In this document: in pieces, positions 6,845 through 9,534 of the stretch
How positions within the stretch are numbered: the first letter of the stretch is position 1
Layout: each line of letters starts with the position of its first letter
Origin: Thermodesulfatator atlanticus
GTDB taxonomy: Bacteria; Desulfobacterota; Thermodesulfobacteria; Thermodesulfobacteriales; Thermodesulfatatoraceae
Length of the DNA stretch: 9,534 nt
NCBI GenBank assembly: GCA_011321895.1
Contig: DROK01000054.1
Location: 1-9,534, forward strand
Reading direction: 5' to 3'
The notes under the pieces: model-generated
The model's database searches: none
Seen by the model: the letters and a program-made list of their open reading frames with translations, nothing else
Told to the model about the DNA's origin: nothing
Position numbers and translations under genes: made by a program

Positions 6845-7924
6845 AAGGTCTTTGTGGCCGAAGAGGTGAAAGATCATCCCTATACGCAGGAGATACTTTC
6901 CCGCCTCAGACAACCGGTGGAGATAGTAAAAGAGCTGCCGCCTTTGCCCCTCCTTTCCTGGGCGGAGGCCATTTCCTGGGGCAAAAAGACCCTTTTTCTC
7001 ACCCGTTATTCCGGGCGTTTTTTCCGCCCCTGCCCCGGCACCAAGGCCTATCTCTGTTGTGGCTACCGCATCTTTCATATCGGCCAGGGCTGTCCGCTGG
7101 ACTGTAGTTATTGCATCCTCCAGGCCTATTTTAACCGCCCCTGGCTCACTTTTTTCGTCAACGTGCTGGAAGACGGGCTAAAAGAACTTGAAGAGGCCCT
7201 CGCCACCGGTCGGCTCTTGAGAATCGGCACCGGGGAGTTTACCGACAGCTTCGCCTTCGAACCCTTCGCCTGTCTGAACCCCAGGCTGATCACCTTCTTC
7301 GCCCGCCAGGACCGAAGTGTCCTGGAATTGAAGACCAAAACGACCTTTATCCACCACCTCAAAGAGATCTCGCACCGGCGCCGCACCATCCTGGCCTGGT
7401 CCTTGAACGCCCCAAGCCTTTGCCAAACCGAAGAAAAGGGCGCCCCGCCGGTGACTGAAAGGATAAAGGCTGCCGAGAAGGCCACCCGCTGGGGCTACCC
7501 CGTGGCCTTCCATTTTGACCCCCTGGTGCGTTTCAAAGGTTGGCAGGAGGAATACCAACAGGTAGTAGACACCCTTTTCCGGCACATCCCGGCGGACAAC
7601 ATCGCCTGGATCAGTTTGGGTAGCCTCCGGTTCATGCCGGCGCTCAAAGAGATCGCCTGGCGGCGTTTCCCCGGTACCAAGATATTCAGTGACGAATTCG
7701 TCCTCGGGCTTGATGGCAAAAAAAGATATTTCCGCCCGTTGCGGGTAGAGCTTTACCGCTTTCTCTACCAGCGCATACGTCGTTTCAGCCAAGAAGTGTG
7801 CGTTTACCTTTGCATGGAAAGTGAAGAGGTCTGGCAGGAGGTTTTTGGCTTCACCCCGGCGGCCCTCGGTGGTCTTCCCAGAATGCTAGATAAGGCGGCT
7901 CAAAGGGTATGCGGCCTGGCGTAA
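6830..7924 (+). CDS. Spore-photoproduct-lyase-like radical SAM protein (SPL family, COG1533-type), substrate unknown
   Basis: A 364-residue cytosolic protein. The radical SAM cluster motif GCPLDCSYC gives ligands Cys88, Cys92 and Cys95. Just upstream, CPGT...YLCCGY contributes Cys68, Cys76 and Cys77, which are not part of the classic cluster. RIGTGEFTDSFAFE (131-144) aligns with the segment that in Bacillus spore photoproduct lyase holds the H-atom-donor cysteine (EACTSD-like); here that position is not Cys. FSDEFVLGLDGK (286-297) lies in the C-terminal half. Family members are DNA-lesion or DNA-repair-like enzymes, but no sporulation context exists here, so the true substrate is unknown. The start at 6830 is supported by the conserved-looking opening (KVFVAEEVKDHP) but has no ribosome site. 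The 3' end overlaps the cytochrome gene by 16 bases. Confidence 0.87.
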   Translation: MWQPQKVFVAEEVKDHPYTQEILSRLRQPVEIVKELPPLPLLSWAEAISWGKKTLFLTRYSGRFFRPCPGTKAYLCCGYRIFHIGQGCPLDCSYCILQAYFNRPWLTFFVNVLEDGLKELEEALATGRLLRIGTGEFTDSFAFEPFACLNPRLITFFARQDRSVLELKTKTTFIHHLKEISHRRRTILAWSLNAPSLCQTEEKGAPPVTERIKAAEKATRWGYPVAFHFDPLVRFKGWQEEYQQVVDTLFRHIPADNIAWISLGSLRFMPALKEIAWRRFPGTKIFSDEFVLGLDGKKRYFRPLRVELYRFLYQRIRRFSQEVCVYLCMESEEVWQEVFGFTPAALGGLPRMLDKAAQRVCGLA

Positions 7925-9249
7925 AGTATCTCTTATTCTTGGCCCTGTTGCTCCTCTGGGGTTGTAAGGAAAACCACCCTGAACCCCAAAACTTCTTTTG
8001 TGTAACCTGCCACCAGGTAGCGCTTGACGCCAAACACGACTTTCCCTGCCAGAGATGCCACGCCGGCCAAACCCCGGCCCCTTCCAAGGAAGCAGCCCAT
8101 AAGGGGCTCGTAACCGCCCCGGCCCTGCCTCCCCACCTGGAAAAGACCTGCGGCCCCTGCCACCGAAAGGAGGTCACGACCCTTAAAAAGACCCGCCACT
8201 TCACCCTGGTCGGCGAGATTAACCCGGTGCTTAAAATTTTTGGTCTCAAACCCGTGGATTCGGTCCTGGCCCTCAAGGAACCAGCCAGGGTCGAGACCTT
8301 AGAAGACCTGGTACACGATCTTTTGAGACGCCGCTGTCTACGCTGCCATCTGTTTTACGAGGGTGATGCTTATGCGGAGACCAGACGAGGGAGGGGCTGT
8401 GCAGCCTGCCACTTAAAATACGCCACCGGCGAACTTATCTCCCACGAATTTGTCCGTACCCCACCCGACCGCCTCTGCCTCCACTGCCACTACGGCAACC
8501 GGGTAGGTTTTGATTATTACGGCCTTTTTGAACACGACTACCCCTACGCCTTCCGAAGCCCCCTTATAGAGGGGGAACCCCCTCCGCGCCCCTGGGGGGT
8601 GGAATACCACGAAATGAACCCTGACCTCCATTTGAAGGCGGGGCTGGCCTGTACGGATTGTCATACCGGGCGGGAACTGATGGCGGGTGCTCCCGGCCCC
8701 CGGTGTCAAGATTGCCACCCCAAGCTGTCTCCGGCCTACCATAAACCTTCCGTACTGGCCGGGGCCCGCTGTAGCGCTTGCCACGCCGTGTGGTCCTTCC
8801 AGGACCGGGAATACCACCTCATCCTTCATTTTGACCCGGATTGGGAGGAATGGGCCGAATTTTACGTCCAGGGTTCTTCGGAAGTAGAAGAGACCTTCCT
8901 CCTATTCTTTGAAACCGGTATGGCCCAGGCCAGGATGAGGGACAAAATTTCAGGAAAGGTACGGGAGGGCATCTGGTTTCTGGGCTTCCGGGCCAGGCGT
9001 TTCGCCGAAGTCCCCCTGGGATATGACGAAAAGGGGCGGGTCTCCGTATTGCGGCCCATCCTTGACCTGCATCTGAGTCTGGCCCGGGAAGACGAAATCC
9101 CTTTTGACAATTTTTACCCGGAAAAATTGGCCAAAGATCCCGAAAAACGGTTCCTGCCCTACGCCCCTCATACCATCGGGGCGGCGGACTATTTCCGCAG
9201 CCAGAAAGTATTGAGGATGATTCATGACCGAAGCCGCGGTACTAAATAA
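7909..9249 (+). CDS. Nonaheme c-type cytochrome lipoprotein with a heme-free C-terminal domain
   Basis: A 446-residue envelope protein. The N-terminus has two basic residues, a hydrophobic stretch and a lipobox LLWGC, so Cys19 should be lipidated after export. Nine CxxCH heme sites are seen at about residues 31, 47, 81, 143, 164, 190, 248, 266 and 288 (CVTCH, CQRCH, CGPCH, CLRCH, CAACH, CLHCH, CTDCH, CQDCH, CSACH). Other histidines in the heme region could be distal ligands. Residues about 300-446 contain no heme site and include LGYDEKGRV and YAPHTIG, which to my recollection occur in other multiheme cytochromes close to a further heme site. The likely role is periplasmic or outer-membrane-facing electron transfer or a terminal reductase; the acceptor cannot be told from sequence. 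It starts inside the SPL-like gene (AAAGGG close upstream) and its end overlaps the methyltransferase gene by 26 bases. Confidence 0.92.
   Translation: MRPGVKYLLFLALLLLWGCKENHPEPQNFFCVTCHQVALDAKHDFPCQRCHAGQTPAPSKEAAHKGLVTAPALPPHLEKTCGPCHRKEVTTLKKTRHFTLVGEINPVLKIFGLKPVDSVLALKEPARVETLEDLVHDLLRRRCLRCHLFYEGDAYAETRRGRGCAACHLKYATGELISHEFVRTPPDRLCLHCHYGNRVGFDYYGLFEHDYPYAFRSPLIEGEPPPRPWGVEYHEMNPDLHLKAGLACTDCHTGRELMAGAPGPRCQDCHPKLSPAYHKPSVLAGARCSACHAVWSFQDREYHLILHFDPDWEEWAEFYVQGSSEVEETFLLFFETGMAQARMRDKISGKVREGIWFLGFRARRFAEVPLGYDEKGRVSVLRPILDLHLSLAREDEIPFDNFYPEKLAKDPEKRFLPYAPHTIGAADYFRSQKVLRMIHDRSRGTK
8559..8599 (+). other. Alternating C5/G5/C5/G6 runs forming potential hairpins inside the cytochrome gene
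   Basis: CCCCC (8559-8563), GGGGG (8571-8575), CCCCC (8578-8582) and GGGGGG (8594-8599) can pair in more than one way; the first pair extends to CCCCCT-TATAG-AGGGGG. The stretch encodes the Pro/Gly-rich linker between heme sites 6 and 7. No T-tract follows, so it is not a terminator. Confidence 0.4.
9213..9216 (+). promoter_or_regulatory. Ribosome binding site of the RlmI-like gene
   Basis: GAGG seven bases before the ATG at 9224, lying inside the cytochrome coding sequence. It supports the overlapping start of the last gene. Confidence 0.55.
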
Positions 9250-9534
9250 ACCAGGAGTCCAAAAGCTCCTTGCCGGAAGACTCTGGTTCGGGAAAAGGGA
9301 CTTTCAGAAAGTCCCTGATCTCGCCCCGGGGGAGATAGCCCGGGTCCTTACCCCGGAGGGCCAGTTTGGCGGGTTAGCCTATTTCAATCCTAAAAGCAGC
9401 ATCCTGGCCCGGCTCTTAAGCCGGGAAGAGACCGAGATAGGGGAAGAATTTTTCATCAACCGCTTCCAGAGGGCCCTTTCCCTGCGCCAAAAAGTTTACC
9501 GGGGCGAAGGCTGTTTCCGCCTCGTCCACGCCGA
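9224..9534 (+). CDS. RlmI-type 23S rRNA (cytosine-C5) methyltransferase, N-terminal part (3' end outside window)
   Basis: The frame is open from ATG 9224 to the window end (103 codons seen; full-length relatives are near 390-400). The visible part matches the N-terminal PUA and linker region of RlmI/RlmK-type class I SAM methyltransferases: a short PUA-like opening (LLAGRLWF), GEIARVLTPEGQFGGLAYFN, PKSSILARLLSREE, a helix with FFINRFQRALSLRQ, and CFRLVHA, which aligns with the YRL(V/I).GE segment before the catalytic domain. E. coli RlmI makes m5C1962 in 23S rRNA. The Rossmann domain and catalytic Cys lie beyond the window, so enzyme activity cannot be confirmed. It overlaps the cytochrome gene by 26 bases, with GAGG at suitable spacing, and appears to be the third gene of the run that begins with the SPL-like gene. 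Confidence 0.8.
   Translation, partial: MTEAAVLNKPGVQKLLAGRLWFGKRDFQKVPDLAPGEIARVLTPEGQFGGLAYFNPKSSILARLLSREETEIGEEFFINRFQRALSLRQKVYRGEGCFRLVHA

Noticed and set aside
6755..7078. Open frame extending the permease 108 residues upstream
   Set aside because: The extension runs antisense through the SPL-like gene, does not resemble FecCD proteins, and the ATG at 6754 has an AAGGAGG site and gives the usual length.

Overview
The window looks like chromosomal DNA from a GC-rich, probably thermophilic anaerobic bacterium that respires with multiheme cytochromes, most like Thermodesulfobacteriota or a relative. This is inferred from gene content: a 9-heme c-type cytochrome lipoprotein, two unusual radical SAM enzymes, a family 4 iron-sulfur uracil-DNA glycosylase, and Lys/Glu-rich proteins. 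No rRNA or tRNA gene, CRISPR array, insertion sequence or phage gene was seen. Coding density is extreme: most neighbouring genes overlap by 1 to 26 bases.

Layout. Positions 1-4988 (+) hold one tightly packed run: the C-terminal 634 residues of an RND-type efflux pump (cut by the window edge), a family 4 uracil-DNA glycosylase, a membrane-bound NfeD-type serine protease, and a PflA/AmmeMemoRadiSam-like radical SAM protein with an added N-terminal Cys4 cluster. Positions 4974-6754 (-) hold a two-gene FecCD/BtuCD-type ABC importer, permease then ATPase, with no substrate-binding protein beside it. It meets the first run tail to tail, and the two stop-codon ends overlap by 15 bases. Positions 6755-6829 are the only real intergenic space and look like a compact divergent promoter. 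Positions 6830-9534 (+) hold a second overlapping run: a spore-photoproduct-lyase-like radical SAM protein, a nonaheme cytochrome lipoprotein, and the start of an RlmI-type rRNA methyltransferase cut by the window end.

How they work together. The first run mixes envelope functions (efflux, membrane protease) with DNA repair and a radical SAM enzyme of unknown substrate, so co-transcription probably reflects genome compaction as much as pathway. The importer likely brings in a metal chelate or corrinoid with a binding protein encoded elsewhere. The second run links a radical SAM enzyme lacking the expected spore photoproduct lyase cysteine to an envelope electron-transfer protein and a ribosome-modifying enzyme. 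The most interesting points are the degenerate-active-site SPL homologue, the heme-free C-terminal domain of the cytochrome, the Cys-rich radical SAM protein, the possible ATC start of the NfeD gene, and the face-to-face promoters with a possible leaderless transcript.
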